A DNA stretch of 64,000 nucleotides from Gelidibacter japonicus (GCF_010725055.1 NZ_BJKB01000001.1:124001-188000); one strand, 5' to 3'. Shown: positions 35,783 to 45,215, counted from the first letter of the stretch. Numbers and translations are program-made. Notes: generated by a model from the sequence alone, not told the origin.

Positions 35783-35790
35783 CAAAGATA
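35783..35790 (-). promoter_or_regulatory. TATCTTTG promoter -7 element for upxY operon
   Basis: Minus-strand TATCTTTG (plus CAAAGATA) fits TAnnTTTG and lies 21 bp before the upxY start. No clear -33 TTTG at the ideal 19-bp spacing was seen. This is the only such motif found ahead of the upxY-gmd-fcl-ugd-capI block. Confidence 0.55.
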
Positions 35791-35923
35791 TGAAAGTGTG
35801 AGACAAAATCACGACTTCTGAAAACCTCTAAATCTAAGATGGCGCATTTTCTAACCGATCAATTTGAATTCCTGCGGACTTCCAACCCAACCAATCTCGA
35901 AAATCTGGCTCCGGCGAAACAAA

Positions 35924-36100
35924 CCACTATGGATTGGAAATTCATGGTTATATTTTGGACGATTGAAAGTCTTCTTCACGAAATAGCCATAAAATAATAT
36001 GAAAAACCCCCAATTATTCGTAATCCTAAAAGCCATCAGGACGTGGCTAAAATATTTATAGAAACTAAAGCAGCTGTAATGAATCTCGAAGACGCTGCAC
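35924..36100 (+). repeat. decayed ~170-bp repeat family, copy 1
   Basis: Shares with copies at 45451, 46570 and 47643 the ordered blocks CCACTATGGATTGGAAA, GATTGAAAGTC, CACGAAATAG, ATTATTCGT, GTGGCTAAAATATTTATAGAAACTAAAGCAG split by small indels. It is the most distant copy, about 9.5 kb from the next. Confidence 0.7.
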
Positions 36101-36460
36101 TTGGTATCAACATCGCATATTTCAAAAGGAATGACCTTAATTAAAATTAGAGATGTCGTTCCAACGGAACTCGATGTAGTGTTGAGGCCAATGACCATCG
36201 TCGATGCAATTTACAGCTAGGTCCAATCAAGTTATTTGCATTCAACCATTAGGATAAAACGGTAGCACCGAATATAAGCATCGTGGATTATTTATCTATC
36301 TGTCTTTCAGAACAAAGTCCTTATTTCCGCTTACTTTAGTTATCGAATAGCATTTGTAAATGCGCATTAAAAGATGGAAGTGTTTTGGACATTAGTTCTT
36401 TATCGCTACTTTTATGTCGATTTTTTCAAAATTTTAATATCAACTTAAATAAATCCCTTA

Positions 36461-36468
36461 TACTTTTG
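36461..36468 (+). promoter_or_regulatory. TACTTTTG promoter -7 element
   Basis: Matches TAnnTTTG. A start near 36474 would give a leader of about 28 nt to the chosen ATG at 36502 and makes translation from any start before 36474 unlikely. Confidence 0.55.
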
Positions 36469-36501
36469 CACAAAACTCAGTGGATGCTTATTAGAATTCT
36501 G

Positions 36502-38706
36502 ATGAAACCGATGATTGTCATATGCTTGTTACTATCAATGGCATTGCCTGTTCTGGGTCAAGACATTGCCGCTTTTTCAGGAACCAAGACACCTGCAACT
36601 GCTACGGTCCCCAACATCACTGCTGAACCATTATCCCGAGGTCCAGGTCTGACCGTTAGCGGCGGACCAACGTTTAGTAGCGGCAACTGGACTTCCGACA
36701 AAAAACTGGACAGTAGGGACTATATCCAATGGTCGGTTGCCGCCGATCCAGGTTATATCATAAACATCACTGAATTACAAATTAACTTTGACAGAGATCC
36801 GGATGGATTTTCTCATTTTTTTACGGGCAACGGGCCTGCAAAAATAAGAATCAGAACCAGTTTGGACGATTTCAAATCTGATATCTATGCGCATGACAAG
36901 GTCAGCAACTCAGGACAATCCCCAACCATCGAAACGGCACTACGATCGGCTCCAGGTGACACCATAACGTTCAGACTCTATGGCTTTGCCGCCAATATCG
37001 GAATGTTGGGCCCTTTGGGCACTTTGGACATTGAAGGCGGTTTGGGTACAGTTTTGGGGCTTGAGAATACGGGAATTCGCCTGGCAGGCAACGTCATCTA
37101 CGATGGCCTACAATACAGTAATGGGACCTGGATCCCCCATGCCCCCACTGCAAGAACAAGAGATGAAAACGTCATTATTTACAATGGCATCTATACGGAA
37201 ACCAACCAAGTACAGGTCAAAAACCTAAAAGTCAATCCTGGCGCTGGAATTGTCATTGAAAAATCGGGAGCCATTACCGTCAATGGCAATTTGTTTACCG
37301 CAAATAATGTGACCTTGAAATCTGGATCAGACGAATTTTCGAGCCTGATCGTGACGGGCGAAGTGGCCGGAGCGGTCACCTACGAGCGTCAGATGAAAAC
37401 CAAAACCATGCTGTCAGGTTCAGGCAATGAACTTCTTATCTCAGCTCCCGTAACGGGAGAAACCTATGATGTGTTTAGAACAGCAAACCCAAATATTGTC
37501 AGCAATGAGACCAACTCAAGGTTTTTATTTGGGCCGTTTGACAAAGCAAATGCGGCATTCGCCTACTATTCAAAAAAAGACAAGGCGCCATTTGAAGCTG
37601 CAACAGGCTACCAAGCAGCATCAACCAACAATGGCCACTTCACATTCAAAGGAACTGTGAACACTAACGCCATCAAAAAAGAGATTTCACATTCAGGACC
37701 GGCCTTAGCCGAATGGAACCTTATAGGAAACCCTTACCCTTCGTACCTCAAGGTGTCCGATTTTCTAACAGCCAATGCGGAGCAATTCGCCTTGACCTCA
37801 TCTGGGATCTATAGCTATAATGGCGATGCCTCATTGGGCTGGAAGGTTTATAACCTCGCCTATCTTACGCTACATCCCCAAACAAAACTAGCTCCCGGCC
37901 AAGGATTTATGGTCGCTTCCAAAGATGGTGGCGGGACCATCAGTTTTACCCCAAAGATGCGCAGCTTAGGCAAGCTGAACACATTTAGTGTTGGCCAACC
38001 CTCAATCGATGACAAGGTGGGTTATTTAAGATTAAATATGAGCAGCGGCATCCATAATTACAACACCGAATTTTATTTCAATCAGCACTCCACAAAAGGC
38101 CTGGACCCAGGATATGACGCCAGCATTTATGGGGGCAAGGCGCCTGTCTTTTCGATATTCTCACATTTGTTGGAAGACACTACCGGTCTTGACATGGCTG
38201 TCCAATCACTGGCCTACAACGATCTTGCCAATGATACAGACATTCCCTTAGGACTGAACGCTACTAAAGGTCAGCACATTACTGTAAGCATGGCTGAGGC
38301 CTTACTACCAGAGGAAACGGAAGTCTATTTGGAAGATCAACTGGAAGAGACCTTCACCTTGTTGAATCTGGACGATTATCGCTTTATAGCAGATGCCAAT
38401 TTATCCGGTACTGGTCGTTTCTTTTTACATCTCGTAAATTCCACCTTGTCCTATGGCGGCAATGGGCTGAGCGAACATCAATTGTACACGACCAATGGTG
38501 CCCACATGCTACACATCAAAGGGAACATAACGTCAGATACCCTTGTCTCTGTGTACGATACCCAGGGGCGACTCATGCACAGCCGACAACTTGATGGGCA
38601 AGACAAAAACAAGACATTGGACCTCTCCATATTATCCAACGGGATGTATATTGTAAAATTAAGGTCTGGTTCTATGGAGAAGATTAAGAAAATAGTTGTA
38701 TATTAA
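36502..38706 (+). CDS. T9SS type A sorting-domain surface protein
   Basis: 734 residues from the ATG at 36502. The signal peptide is MKPMIVICLLLSMALPVLGQ. Longer starts would put up to 39 residues before it and begin upstream of the likely transcription start. The mature part has a beta-rich N-terminal third (about 200 residues), then a second module with LISAPVTGETYDVF, EWNLIGNPYPSYLKVSDFL and APGQGFMV that also occurs in the next gene. It ends in a Por-type sorting domain of about 75 residues (VSVYDTQGRLM, LSNGMYIVKLRSG, KIKKIVVY). It should be secreted by type IX secretion and anchored at the surface. Ligand or function is unknown. Confidence 0.88.
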   Translation: MKPMIVICLLLSMALPVLGQDIAAFSGTKTPATATVPNITAEPLSRGPGLTVSGGPTFSSGNWTSDKKLDSRDYIQWSVAADPGYIINITELQINFDRDPDGFSHFFTGNGPAKIRIRTSLDDFKSDIYAHDKVSNSGQSPTIETALRSAPGDTITFRLYGFAANIGMLGPLGTLDIEGGLGTVLGLENTGIRLAGNVIYDGLQYSNGTWIPHAPTARTRDENVIIYNGIYTETNQVQVKNLKVNPGAGIVIEKSGAITVNGNLFTANNVTLKSGSDEFSSLIVTGEVAGAVTYERQMKTKTMLSGSGNELLISAPVTGETYDVFRTANPNIVSNETNSRFLFGPFDKANAAFAYYSKKDKAPFEAATGYQAASTNNGHFTFKGTVNTNAIKKEISHSGPALAEWNLIGNPYPSYLKVSDFLTANAEQFALTSSGIYSYNGDASLGWKVYNLAYLTLHPQTKLAPGQGFMVASKDGGGTISFTPKMRSLGKLNTFSVGQPSIDDKVGYLRLNMSSGIHNYNTEFYFNQHSTKGLDPGYDASIYGGKAPVFSIFSHLLEDTTGLDMAVQSLAYNDLANDTDIPLGLNATKGQHITVSMAEALLPEETEVYLEDQLEETFTLLNLDDYRFIADANLSGTGRFFLHLVNSTLSYGGNGLSEHQLYTTNGAHMLHIKGNITSDTLVSVYDTQGRLMHSRQLDGQDKNKTLDLSILSNGMYIVKLRSGSMEKIKKIVVY

Positions 38707-38825
38707 GACTCCAACTTTAAAAGTTCAACAGACTGATTTTAAGAGAACTACCGAAATCACACCTCAGTTTATTTTTTTTATCGACAAACGGTAAAGATAG
38801 ACGCTAAAAATGATTTAACTTTCAA

Positions 38826-38833
38826 TATCTTTG
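38826..38833 (+). promoter_or_regulatory. TATCTTTG promoter -7 element
   Basis: Matches TAnnTTTG, 43 bp upstream of the second T9SS gene's ATG. It suggests that this gene can be transcribed apart from the first one. Confidence 0.5.
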
Positions 38834-38876
38834 CAAACAAGTTAACAAACGGTATAACCCAAATTAACAGTATATT

Positions 38877-41177
38877 ATGGCAAAAAACTACAATCCTTGG
38901 ATGCTATTGGTCATCCTTCTTATAAGCATTAATTTTTCTTTTTCGCAATCCCACCATACAGTTACTTTTACTGGGAATGCCAGCGATTTTAATCCCAATG
39001 AAAAAATTACCGGGGGTGATAACGTTGATTATTACGTCACATTTGACGAGACGAAAATGTATTTTGGAGCGTTTAGAACAAACGGTGCAACCTTTACTCC
39101 ACAAGATTATTTTACAATATATCTTGATACAGACCCTCAACCAAACTTAATAGGGTATCCAGGCACCGGTTCTACTGTAGGAAGGACTTTGAATGGTAGA
39201 ACACCTACTTTTCCTTATAGTGCTAATCATACAATTACCATAAGAAACAGTGGTGTTGCTGGAGAATCCTACCACTATATATATAAAGGCAATGGCTGGT
39301 CAAACCACGGGGCGCCTGGAACCAATCCTACAAGTTATACACAACGCACTTCCTCAACAGCGTTAGAAATCGCCATTCCAAAATCTCAAATAAACTCTGC
39401 AAAAGGTATTTATTTTAGCATGTATATGTCTAATAGTAATGGGTTTTTCGGTTATGGAGATGCTGGATATCCAATTAGCTTTAGTGGCAATGCTAGTTCG
39501 GGCTACTTTGGTGGTATTGGCATTAATGCCACGACAGTTGTACCAACAGAACATACAAACACTCCAATTTTACACACACTTCCTGCGGGCGCAAACCCAC
39601 AACCTGATGGAAAATATGCGCATATTGACATCGACGGCAACTATTACTACTATGTGGAAGGAGATATAGAACTTGTAGCAGGAGGCACCGCTACAATAGC
39701 AGGAGGTAACGCCTTGATAGTTGATGGCACTTTCACCAATAACGGTTTGATCACTTTACAGTCCACTTCAACTTTATATTCAAGTTTAATCCCTACATCG
39801 GTTGATGGTACAGGCACAATACGATATAACAGGCATGTTAACAGAAATGGCATTGGTAGTCAAAAAGATTTAATATCAGCACCACTTACCGGCCAGACTT
39901 TTGGAGCATTTGCAGCTGTTAACCCTAATATCGTTAGTAATCCCAGTGACCGCACTCAAAAAGGCTTTGGCCCCTTTAACAAAACAACTGGTGACTATGA
40001 AACTTATGATACCGTCAACAACGCGAACACCATTTTAACACCCGCCGTCGGCTATAGAGCGGCTTCAGTTGTAGTTGCTCCTTCAACTTCTGGCGGACCA
40101 TTTACGTTTACTGGAGATATAAACACAGGTGTAGTTAGTATTCCCATATTAAATACAAACAACGAATATGCACTATGGAACCTTATTGGAAATCCTTATC
40201 CTTCCTATATCAGCATGAGACAATTCATTAACGACAATTTAAATGAACTCAATCCTACCTTGTTTGGTATATATGGATACACTGGACACAACCCTGGAGT
40301 TTGGGAGACCGTGAATATAGTTAGCAGTGGTAATCGTTTGATAGCTCCTGGACAAGGTTTTTACGTACTTGCCAAAACTACTGGAGGTACAATTAGCTTC
40401 AACCCTGCCATAAGAGCTCCTGGAGACACCGATGATTTTATACTTAATAGATATGCCGCGCAAGATTCTCAAGCCAGCATACGCTTAACGATGACAAGTG
40501 GCTCAAAATATTATCACACGGATATCTTTTTTGACATAGCAGGCACACTAGGTTTCGATCTTGGCTATGATTCCGGAGTATTAGGTAACCATCCGTTTTC
40601 GATATATTCCAAATTGGTCGAAAACAACAATCCTGAATACAATATTCCATTTGCTATACAAACTTTACCTTATAGCATTTTAGACTCTGAGGTTGTGGTT
40701 CCTATTGGCATCAAAGCTACGGCAGGTGAACAGTTAACAATAAGTGGCATAAACACTCCATATCCACTACCTCTGCCTTACGAGGTTGATGTTTATTTTG
40801 AGGATAATATTGCCAACACCTCTACTCTCCTTAAAAACGGAGATCATATTTTTACACCAGACAGTGACCTGTCAGGATCAAATAGATTCTCGTTGAGATT
40901 CACGAATAGCACACTAAGTGTGGACAGTTCTCATTTTGATGATCTACAAATTTACAGCCCGTACAAATCAGGCCATCTTATAGTAAAAGGTCAGATTTAT
41001 GAAAACTCCAAAGTAGAAATTTATGATCTGAATGGACGTTTATTGCGAAACGTTGTTCTTTATAACAATCAATCATTAAACCGAATTGATATAAGCGGCC
41101 TGTCGTCAGGAATCTATATCATAAAAATCAACAATACAACAGGTTCTAAAATAAAAAAAATACAGGTTCATCAATAA
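38877..41177 (+). CDS. T9SS type A sorting-domain surface protein, paralogue
   Basis: 766 residues. The signal peptide runs to about residue 24 (LISINFSFSQ). The N-terminal domain (26-230, with VTFTGNASDFNPNEKI, FTIYLDTDPQPN and ALEIAIPKSQI) looks like a beta-sandwich of the kind found in secreted binding proteins. From about 300 on it is paralogous to the preceding protein (LISAPLTGQTFGAF, ALWNLIGNPYPSYISM, APGQGFYV). The sorting domain ends VEIYDLNGRLLRN, LSSGIYIIKINNTTG, KIKKIQVH. Tandem duplication with replacement of the N-terminal domain is the simple explanation. It lies 64 bp before the small leader-peptide gene. Confidence 0.88.
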   Translation: MAKNYNPWMLLVILLISINFSFSQSHHTVTFTGNASDFNPNEKITGGDNVDYYVTFDETKMYFGAFRTNGATFTPQDYFTIYLDTDPQPNLIGYPGTGSTVGRTLNGRTPTFPYSANHTITIRNSGVAGESYHYIYKGNGWSNHGAPGTNPTSYTQRTSSTALEIAIPKSQINSAKGIYFSMYMSNSNGFFGYGDAGYPISFSGNASSGYFGGIGINATTVVPTEHTNTPILHTLPAGANPQPDGKYAHIDIDGNYYYYVEGDIELVAGGTATIAGGNALIVDGTFTNNGLITLQSTSTLYSSLIPTSVDGTGTIRYNRHVNRNGIGSQKDLISAPLTGQTFGAFAAVNPNIVSNPSDRTQKGFGPFNKTTGDYETYDTVNNANTILTPAVGYRAASVVVAPSTSGGPFTFTGDINTGVVSIPILNTNNEYALWNLIGNPYPSYISMRQFINDNLNELNPTLFGIYGYTGHNPGVWETVNIVSSGNRLIAPGQGFYVLAKTTGGTISFNPAIRAPGDTDDFILNRYAAQDSQASIRLTMTSGSKYYHTDIFFDIAGTLGFDLGYDSGVLGNHPFSIYSKLVENNNPEYNIPFAIQTLPYSILDSEVVVPIGIKATAGEQLTISGINTPYPLPLPYEVDVYFEDNIANTSTLLKNGDHIFTPDSDLSGSNRFSLRFTNSTLSVDSSHFDDLQIYSPYKSGHLIVKGQIYENSKVEIYDLNGRLLRNVVLYNNQSLNRIDISGLSSGIYIIKINNTTGSKIKKIQVHQ

Positions 41178-41241
41178 ACTACATCACCCAGATTTAACTG
41201 AAACTATTTATCTCTTAAGAAGATCACTATTTATTTGAAGC

Positions 41242-41418
41242 ATGAAAAAGAAAAATTATAAAACTGAAATAACACGAAAAGAAGCTTTGCAGCGCATGGG
41301 CAAATACGCAGCCCTTACCGCCGTTGGCACTTTTGTTATATTGAATCCTAAAAAAGCACAGGCTCAATCCCCAGATCAACCTAAGGACCCAGGTGACGGC
41401 TGGGAAGGATGGGATTAA
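41242..41418 (+). CDS. 58-residue leader-plus-acidic-tail peptide
   Basis: MKKKNYKTEITRKEALQRMG opens a basic segment, followed by a hydrophobic stretch YAALTAVGTFVIL (22-34) and NPKKAQAQ. The 17-residue tail SPDQPKDPGDGWEGWD is acidic, rich in Pro, Gly and Trp. The first 41 residues resemble a Tat-like or processed leader (TRKEAL takes the place of the twin-Arg motif). The tail has no similarity I recognise. The peptide ends 8 codons after the GTG start of the kinase-like gene, which it overlaps by 26 bp. It lies in a block with a PqqD/HPr-kinase-like protein and a nucleotidyltransferase. It may be a substrate that these enzymes modify; that is inference. Confidence 0.7.
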   Translation: MKKKNYKTEITRKEALQRMGKYAALTAVGTFVILNPKKAQAQSPDQPKDPGDGWEGWD

Positions 41419-42574
41419 ATTATTTTTATTTGAAAATTTGAAAACTGATCTAAGCCCCAAACACATTGCAAAATTAGACAACAACTCTATTCTATGGTTT
41501 GAACCTTCTAATCAATATATTGTCATTTCAGATGCTTTATGGGCTATTGTAGCGCGATACTTGGATTGCCCTACTCAAAAACATTTTGTAAGCCAATTAC
41601 AAAGCACTTACAATATATCACTCAAGAAAGCAGAAGTTTACTATAATGAAATTACCGAATTACTAATCAGCTCAAATCAAAAGCAAGAAATTGAACTAAA
41701 CAATCCTAAATCTCTACTAATGTCCAACCAAGCTATAGTGGAGGTTTACCGTTTTGGAAACACTACTATTAAAATAAGCTTTGGTTCTGAAAAAATCAGA
41801 GAACGTATTCATCCGCAATGGGCCCACTTAGCAACAATTCAATCTGGGTCTATAACATTCCATTTCCATCTTTACAACGATTTAAATCATATTTATCTAT
41901 TTAAAAATGAGCTATATATTGCGGATTATCCGTTAACAGACTATCATTTACTACAAGGTCAGTTCGCACTCCAGATCATCAATAGCCTTTATAATAAAAC
42001 TGAATCCGATTGGATTGCCACCTTCCATGCGTCCACCGTGTGCAACGATAAGGAAGCCATAATGATCATAGGCGATTCCGGAAACGGCAAGAGTACCTTA
42101 GCCGCCGTTTTGATGGCCAATGGCCTTGATGTTTTGGCCGACGACTTCTCGCCTTTGTCAGCAGAAAACCAAGAATTGTACCGCTTCCCATCGGGCATTT
42201 CAGTTAAAGAAGGTGCTTTTAGCACTTTGAAACCCATGTTTCAGGATTTTGAGCAATTTCCTATTTATACCAGTACCTCAAAGAATGTAAAACTTAAGTA
42301 CATTCCACCTATGGCCGACTTTGGTAAGGCCGCATCACATTTCCCGTGTCAAAAAATCGTCATGGTCAATTATGATGCGAATGCCAAATCAGAAATGAAA
42401 ACAATCAGGATTGAAAAAGTTTTGGAAACCTTGATCCCAGAGTCATGGCTATCTCCCTTGGCTTCAAATTCCAGGCTTTTTTTGGATTGGCTAAAGGAAG
42501 TTTCCTGTTATGAGCTCACCTACTCAGACAATAGCATTGCTGTTTCCCAATTTAAAAAATTATTCGATTCCTAA
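41393..42574 (+). CDS. PqqD-like / HPr-kinase-like protein
   Basis: 393 residues from a GTG inside the upstream peptide gene (a TTG at 41438 is an alternative). Residues about 26-95 read like a PqqD-type peptide-recognition domain (ISDALWAIVARYLDCPT, VSQLQSTYNISLKKAEVYYNEITELL). Residues 200-390 match the HPr kinase/PEP-carboxykinase-like core: HASTVCNDKEAIMIIGDSGNGKSTLAAVL with the P-loop at 227-235, LADDFSPLS with the acidic metal site, and FPSGISVKEGA. Such kinases occur in several peptide-modification clusters, including some lasso-peptide loci. A role in phosphorylating or recognising the 58-residue peptide is a hypothesis. Confidence 0.75.
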   Translation: MTAGKDGIKLFLFENLKTDLSPKHIAKLDNNSILWFEPSNQYIVISDALWAIVARYLDCPTQKHFVSQLQSTYNISLKKAEVYYNEITELLISSNQKQEIELNNPKSLLMSNQAIVEVYRFGNTTIKISFGSEKIRERIHPQWAHLATIQSGSITFHFHLYNDLNHIYLFKNELYIADYPLTDYHLLQGQFALQIINSLYNKTESDWIATFHASTVCNDKEAIMIIGDSGNGKSTLAAVLMANGLDVLADDFSPLSAENQELYRFPSGISVKEGAFSTLKPMFQDFEQFPIYTSTSKNVKLKYIPPMADFGKAASHFPCQKIVMVNYDANAKSEMKTIRIEKVLETLIPESWLSPLASNSRLFLDWLKEVSCYELTYSDNSIAVSQFKKLFDS

Positions 42575-42630
42575 TGTCACCCCATTCCACAATTGTTTCC
42601 TTAAATTTGAAGCTGGCCTAATACTTATAA

Positions 42631-43677
42631 ATGGTGACAAAAAGCGCTCTATATTCAACCATGCAACTGATTGCGGACATCTTGTGTTTCAACAACAATC
42701 AAGCCGAGCTAGCTAAGTATTTTAACCAAACAGTGATCAATTGGGACAACATCGTAGTTGAAGCTAGCAAGCACTTAATGTTGCCCGCACTCTACTATAA
42801 ACTTAAGACTAAGGAGTTATTAGAACTCATTCCACCCGATTTAGCTGAGTATTTGGAAGAAATCGCCGCAATCAATAGGGGCAGAAATGAGGTTTTATTA
42901 ATTGAAGCACGTGAAATTTCAGAAATTTTCAAGAACGAAGATATCGATTATGTTTTTATTAAAGGTGTGGCTTTACTTGCTGGACAAATATTCAAAGACC
43001 AATCGGAACGAATGATTGGGGATATGGATATTTTAATTCCTCCAACGCAAATACACAAAGCGTATCGTCTTTTAGAGCAACAAGGCTACACTGAAAATGT
43101 GGGGTTCAACTATCAACCCAAAAATTATCGTCACCTATCTCGACAAATAAACCCTAACAGATTGGCGGCCATAGAGTTGCATAGTGACATTTTAATCCAC
43201 AAACACCGTGGACTTGTTGATAGTCATTTAATACTGGAAAACAAAATTGAAATTGATGGTATAAATGTTCCTAGGTTCGAAGATTCCATTCGTATCGCCA
43301 TTTTTTCCTCTCAAATAAATAATCATGCCCATTTATTTGGTTTAATGGATATGAAAACCATCTATGATTGCCTGTCCATAGGTCTGCAACATAATAGAGA
43401 ATTGCTGAAAAGCCTTTCAAATCAAAAATACTCCCAATCCTTTTTAGCATTATCAAGCGTCTTTTTCACAGAATTTCGGCCATTCCACACCAACAGTTTT
43501 TCTCGGATGATGAGAAGTTATTTCTGTTTTAAAATCAACCATCCAAAAATTGGCCGATTCGTTCACAGGACCTTCACTTTTTTACATTCAATCCTATTGC
43601 GTTTAAACTTACTTATTTCTAACAAAAGTTACAGGATTCATATTTTAAAACACAAAATACTAGTCAAGAAAAATTAA
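42631..43677 (+). CDS. nucleotidyltransferase-family protein (NTP_transf_5-like)
   Basis: 348 residues (Met11, at 42661, is an equally good start). The nucleotidyltransferase signature is VFIKGVALLAGQIF near residue 107 and ERMIGDMDILIPP near 128, whose two aspartates form the metal site. They are followed by AYRLLEQQGYTE and AIELHSDILIHKH. Two-thirds of the protein is helical. This family (PF14907-type) often appears beside PqqD/HPr-kinase-like genes in peptide or polysaccharide clusters. Substrate is unknown. It follows the kinase-like gene by 56-86 bp in the same direction. Confidence 0.78.
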   Translation: MVTKSALYSTMQLIADILCFNNNQAELAKYFNQTVINWDNIVVEASKHLMLPALYYKLKTKELLELIPPDLAEYLEEIAAINRGRNEVLLIEAREISEIFKNEDIDYVFIKGVALLAGQIFKDQSERMIGDMDILIPPTQIHKAYRLLEQQGYTENVGFNYQPKNYRHLSRQINPNRLAAIELHSDILIHKHRGLVDSHLILENKIEIDGINVPRFEDSIRIAIFSSQINNHAHLFGLMDMKTIYDCLSIGLQHNRELLKSLSNQKYSQSFLALSSVFFTEFRPFHTNSFSRMMRSYFCFKINHPKIGRFVHRTFTFLHSILLRLNLLISNKSYRIHILKHKILVKKN

Positions 43678-43702
43678 ACTGATAAAAACCTACTATCTAA
43701 AC

Positions 43703-43733
43703 TTTGTACTTAAGAAGTAAAAGAGTATTTTTG
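43703..43733 (+). promoter_or_regulatory. canonical Bacteroidota promoter of the beta-barrel gene
   Basis: TTTG at 43703-43706, a 19-bp spacer and TATTTTTG at 43726-43733: a full match to the -33/-7 consensus. A transcription start near 43739 gives a 9-10 nt leader to the ATG at 43749. Confidence 0.75.
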
Positions 43734-43748
43734 AACAAAGTTTTTTTT

Positions 43749-44315
43749 ATGAAGAAGTTAGTTATTTGTTTATTCATTTCTCTTATTGGATATACCGTTC
43801 ATGCCCAAAGATTTCATAATTTCAAGAATGATTGGAAAGCAAGTGTTGGGTTTAACGCCCTTGGCAACCTAGGCACAAGAAATCCCGTGGAAAAACTTGA
43901 TCAATATGCTTTCAAGTTCCCTATTGCAGTCGCTATCGAAAGACAATGGGAAGATCGGTTTGCGGCTGAATTAGATATAAGCCTGAATGGATTTGATGCT
44001 GGAAAATTTCTGGACAACGGAGTCCCAAATGAAGATCTAACTTACTTCTCTACGAACCTCAACTTTAAATGGTATTTTTCAGACCATTTTGTTGAAAACG
44101 ATTGGTTGGACCTATATGCCATGGGAGGTTTAGGTATATTTCAAATTTCTGAATTAAATAGCTCTATAAACTTGTCAGGCGGTGCACAGTTTTGGGTCGA
44201 TGAAGATATAGCCATACGCCTACAAACTACTGGAAAGTTTGCTTTTAATGCTAAAAACCATACCTACGCGAACAATCACTGGCAGCATGTCTTACAAGTC
44301 GTATTTCGTTTCTAA
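43749..44315 (+). CDS. outer membrane beta-barrel protein
   Basis: 188 residues from ATG 43749 (earlier codons would lie within the promoter). The signal peptide MKKLVICLFISLIGYTVHAQ is followed by alternating hydrophobic strands (ASVGFNALGNLG, FAAELDISLNGF, LDLYAMGGLGIFQI, GGAQFWVDEDIAIRLQTTGKF) and a terminal aromatic strand HVLQVVFRF. This is the pattern of a small 8-strand outer membrane barrel (OmpA/OmpW-like). It has its own strong promoter just after the nucleotidyltransferase gene, so a functional link to that block is uncertain. Confidence 0.8.
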   Translation: MKKLVICLFISLIGYTVHAQRFHNFKNDWKASVGFNALGNLGTRNPVEKLDQYAFKFPIAVAIERQWEDRFAAELDISLNGFDAGKFLDNGVPNEDLTYFSTNLNFKWYFSDHFVENDWLDLYAMGGLGIFQISELNSSINLSGGAQFWVDEDIAIRLQTTGKFAFNAKNHTYANNHWQHVLQVVFRF

Positions 44316-44336
44316 TATTTGTTTCACTTCTATTAT

Positions 44337-45215
44337 CTAATACCCTGCAAACCTAAAATTGAGCATCTGTCGTGTTCTATTGTAGATTTCGGGGAATTGT
44401 AATTTGAAATCCTGTGGCGTTTCTATAAAGGTTTCAATGATGACCGCCACAAATTCGTAGGGATTGGTATATGCATACGCCCTGAAATAATCAGAAGCAA
44501 TCAGCGTTTTCCTAAGGGCCTCATCCTTAGTGAGCAAGTCCATAAGGCCTTGAAACCCATCAGAAAAAATGGTGGCACTCACATCCCGCTTTTTCAAGCT
44601 GTTAAGATGAATGGCATGGGCAAACTCGTGAATGCCTAAATTCACATTATCATCATGGTATTTAAAACCTTTTATAAAATGCTTCCATGATAGCACCAAC
44701 GATTTTAACCTTGGGTTGAATTCCCCCTTATGATAGGAGGCGTTTTGAGGTGAATAAAAAATATCAGGATATATAAAAATCCTCTCGATCAATCCAATGG
44801 AATAATTTCTAAATCCGAAGGTAAGCATCACCCCCGTAGCGGCAATCAGCACTTTCATCTCATCGGTCACCACCAGGTTTTCACGTCCAATAAACATCTT
44901 GGAATTGATAAATACCGAAACCCGATGTTCGAAATAAACTTGATGTTTTGGTGATAATTTTTTAAAGAAATGAAATTGTTCTTGTAGGATGGCTTTTTGT
45001 TTCGGGTTGAGTTTTTTGAGAAAAATTGGGTAATAGACAAAATAAGGTCTTTTGTGTTTTAGCACATAGGCCAATTCTATCGTCTTTAGGCCATAAAAGA
45101 CGAGCATCGCAGCGATCAAAAAAATAAAAATGCCCAAAATGAACTGGCTTTCCGTCAAAATTTCGGTAATTGTCAATATCGTTCCCACAACACAAATAAA
45201 GGCAATTGACAGCAA
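44337..45215 (-). CDS. MtfA-like zinc metallopeptidase with membrane anchor
   Basis: 292 residues. Two N-terminal membrane helices (about 1-17 and 25-45) precede a cytosolic domain with HEFAH at 196-200, the HExxH zinc motif, and downstream acidic residues in YAYTNPYEFVAVIIETFIE near 245-265. The order and the final YNRTRQMLNF match the MtfA (M90) peptidase family, known in E. coli for binding the repressor Mlc. The membrane anchor is an addition compared with MtfA. It converges with the beta-barrel gene with a 21-bp gap. Confidence 0.85.
   Translation of the reverse strand: MLSIAFICVVGTILTITEILTESQFILGIFIFLIAAMLVFYGLKTIELAYVLKHKRPYFVYYPIFLKKLNPKQKAILQEQFHFFKKLSPKHQVYFEHRVSVFINSKMFIGRENLVVTDEMKVLIAATGVMLTFGFRNYSIGLIERIFIYPDIFYSPQNASYHKGEFNPRLKSLVLSWKHFIKGFKYHDDNVNLGIHEFAHAIHLNSLKKRDVSATIFSDGFQGLMDLLTKDEALRKTLIASDYFRAYAYTNPYEFVAVIIETFIETPQDFKLQFPEIYNRTRQMLNFRFAGY

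Larger units (their letters stand above)
35763..36501. other. divergent intergenic region between upxY and T9SS protein gene
   Basis: Holds the upxY promoter, copy 1 of the four-copy decayed repeat (35924-36100) and the promoter of the plus-strand T9SS gene. A 115-codon minus-strand frame (35851-36198) overlaps the repeat and looks like chance. Confidence 0.6.

Noticed and set aside
35851-36198. 115-codon minus-strand frame
   Set aside because: It lies over a decayed repeat copy and the intergenic region and shows no recognisable domain.
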